Shown here: piece after piece, positions 13,358-13,719 of the stretch
Layout: each line of letters opens with the position of its first letter
Position numbering within the stretch: position 1 is the first letter of the stretch
Source of the DNA: UMGS755 sp045595795
GTDB taxonomy: Bacteria; Bacillota; Clostridia; UBA1381; UBA9506
Assembly (NCBI GenBank): GCA_045595795.1
Contig: JAZOBC010000078.1
Location: 1 to 13,719 of the forward strand
Length of the DNA stretch: 13,719 nt
Direction of reading: 5' to 3'
The notes under the pieces: generated by a model
Seen by the model: the letters and a program-made list of their open reading frames with translations, nothing else
The model's database searches: none
What the model was told of the DNA's origin: nothing
Program-made: the position numbers and the translations under genes

Positions 13358-13711
13358 TCACACGACACTTGATAGAAAATTACTAGTAAAGATAAAAATT
13401 GCGTATAATCTATTGAGCTTAAAACGGGAATTTAAGCATACCGTTAACGCAACAGAAATATACATCTTTAACAAAAAGCTACTCACATATAATAAAGTCT
13501 TGCCATTACAAAATAAATTAAAAATTAGGGAGAAGATCTGCAGTAATACAAAACGAACAAAAATCCATTGTAGGATTGCTTTAACGATAAATTCTAGCGC
13601 ACAATTATCAATATTAGCTTTTGATTTTTTTAATAACCATCTAATTAAATACTTATTATATAGATAAATTATGAATATTCCCAATAAAGATATAACTTCT
13701 AGAAAAATCAT
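13358..13711 (-). CDS. Small hydrophobic membrane protein, unknown function
   Basis: The 117-residue product is strongly hydrophobic with three to four likely membrane segments: residues 2-20 (IFLEVISLLGIFIIYLY), about 40-66 (EFIVKAILQWIFVRFVLLQI), 73-93 (LLYVSSFLLKMYISVALTVC) and perhaps 102-116. It has no family I recognise. The DNA is about 30% GC, lower than the phage genes. The ATG at 13711 is eight bases from the window edge, so the binding site cannot be judged and the frame could extend upstream. The last codons (SSVV and stop) lie in sequence repeating the GACACTTG of the adjoining REP-like element, so the original C-terminus may have been replaced. A hydrophobic frame in AT-rich DNA can also arise by chance. 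Confidence 0.5.
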   Translation of the reverse strand: MIFLEVISLLGIFIIYLYNKYLIRWLLKKSKANIDNCALEFIVKAILQWIFVRFVLLQIFSLIFNLFCNGKTLLYVSSFLLKMYISVALTVCLNSRFKLNRLYAIFIFTSNFLSSVV

Positions 13712-13719
13712 CTGTATGA

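Noticed and set aside
13391..13420. TATAAT at about 13412 on the plus strand as a promoter
   Set aside because: No -35 at suitable spacing and no plausible gene downstream on that strand; TATAAT is common in such AT-rich DNA.
13413..13667. An 84-codon plus-strand frame opposite the membrane-protein gene
   Set aside because: No ribosome binding site, and it mirrors the hydrophobic frame on the other strand; the product looks like antisense of AT-rich DNA.

Overview
The window reads as the late structural module of a siphovirus-type prophage from a low-GC Gram-positive host, most likely a member of the Clostridia. This is inferred from the gene families (PBSX/SPP1-like packaging, GP20-type scaffold, Gp15-type tail protein, Gp37-like tail protein, BppU-like baseplate protein, Amidase_3 lysin), from strong AGGAGG/AGGGGG ribosome binding sites and from GTG/TTG starts. 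Every phage gene lies on the minus strand, so the operon is read from right (about 12.9 kb) to left (1).

In transcription order the operon holds: a candidate extended -10 promoter (12900-12908); terminase large subunit; portal; a 150-base gap with hairpins and an arginine-rich start-less frame; scaffold; major capsid protein; a GC-rich hairpin; head-tail adaptor; head-closure candidate; tail-terminator candidate; major tail protein; an AT-rich hairpin; Gp15-like tail protein; a short coiled-coil tape measure; distal tail protein; Gp37-like tail protein; an unrecognised baseplate/fibre protein; a BppU-like protein with a collagen-like stretch; a leucine-rich-repeat fibre; a 70-residue unknown; and the first 74 codons of an N-acetylmuramoyl-L-alanine amidase cut by the window edge. 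Together these package DNA, build the head, join it to a non-contractile tail, form the host-binding tip and lyse the cell. Most neighbours overlap by 1-4 bases or sit within about 30 bases, so translational coupling is likely.

Right of the operon, a strong bidirectional terminator (12999-13043) separates it from about 300 bases of repetitive, hairpin-rich, apparently non-coding DNA (13121-13354). This contains four hairpins, TCGATATG repeats and a tandem 24-base REP-like repeat. It is followed by an AT-rich (about 30% GC) gene for a small membrane protein on the same strand. No small terminase subunit, integrase, repressor, replication gene, tRNA or CRISPR array is visible.

The points most worth a second look are the roughly 75-residue N-terminal extension of the terminase large subunit with no separate small subunit beside it, hairpins directly after both the major capsid and the major tail genes, the sharp AT-rich insert in the fibre gene, the arginine-rich start-less frame between portal and scaffold, and the structured repeat element upstream. 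Family names come from pattern recognition by eye, not from a search.
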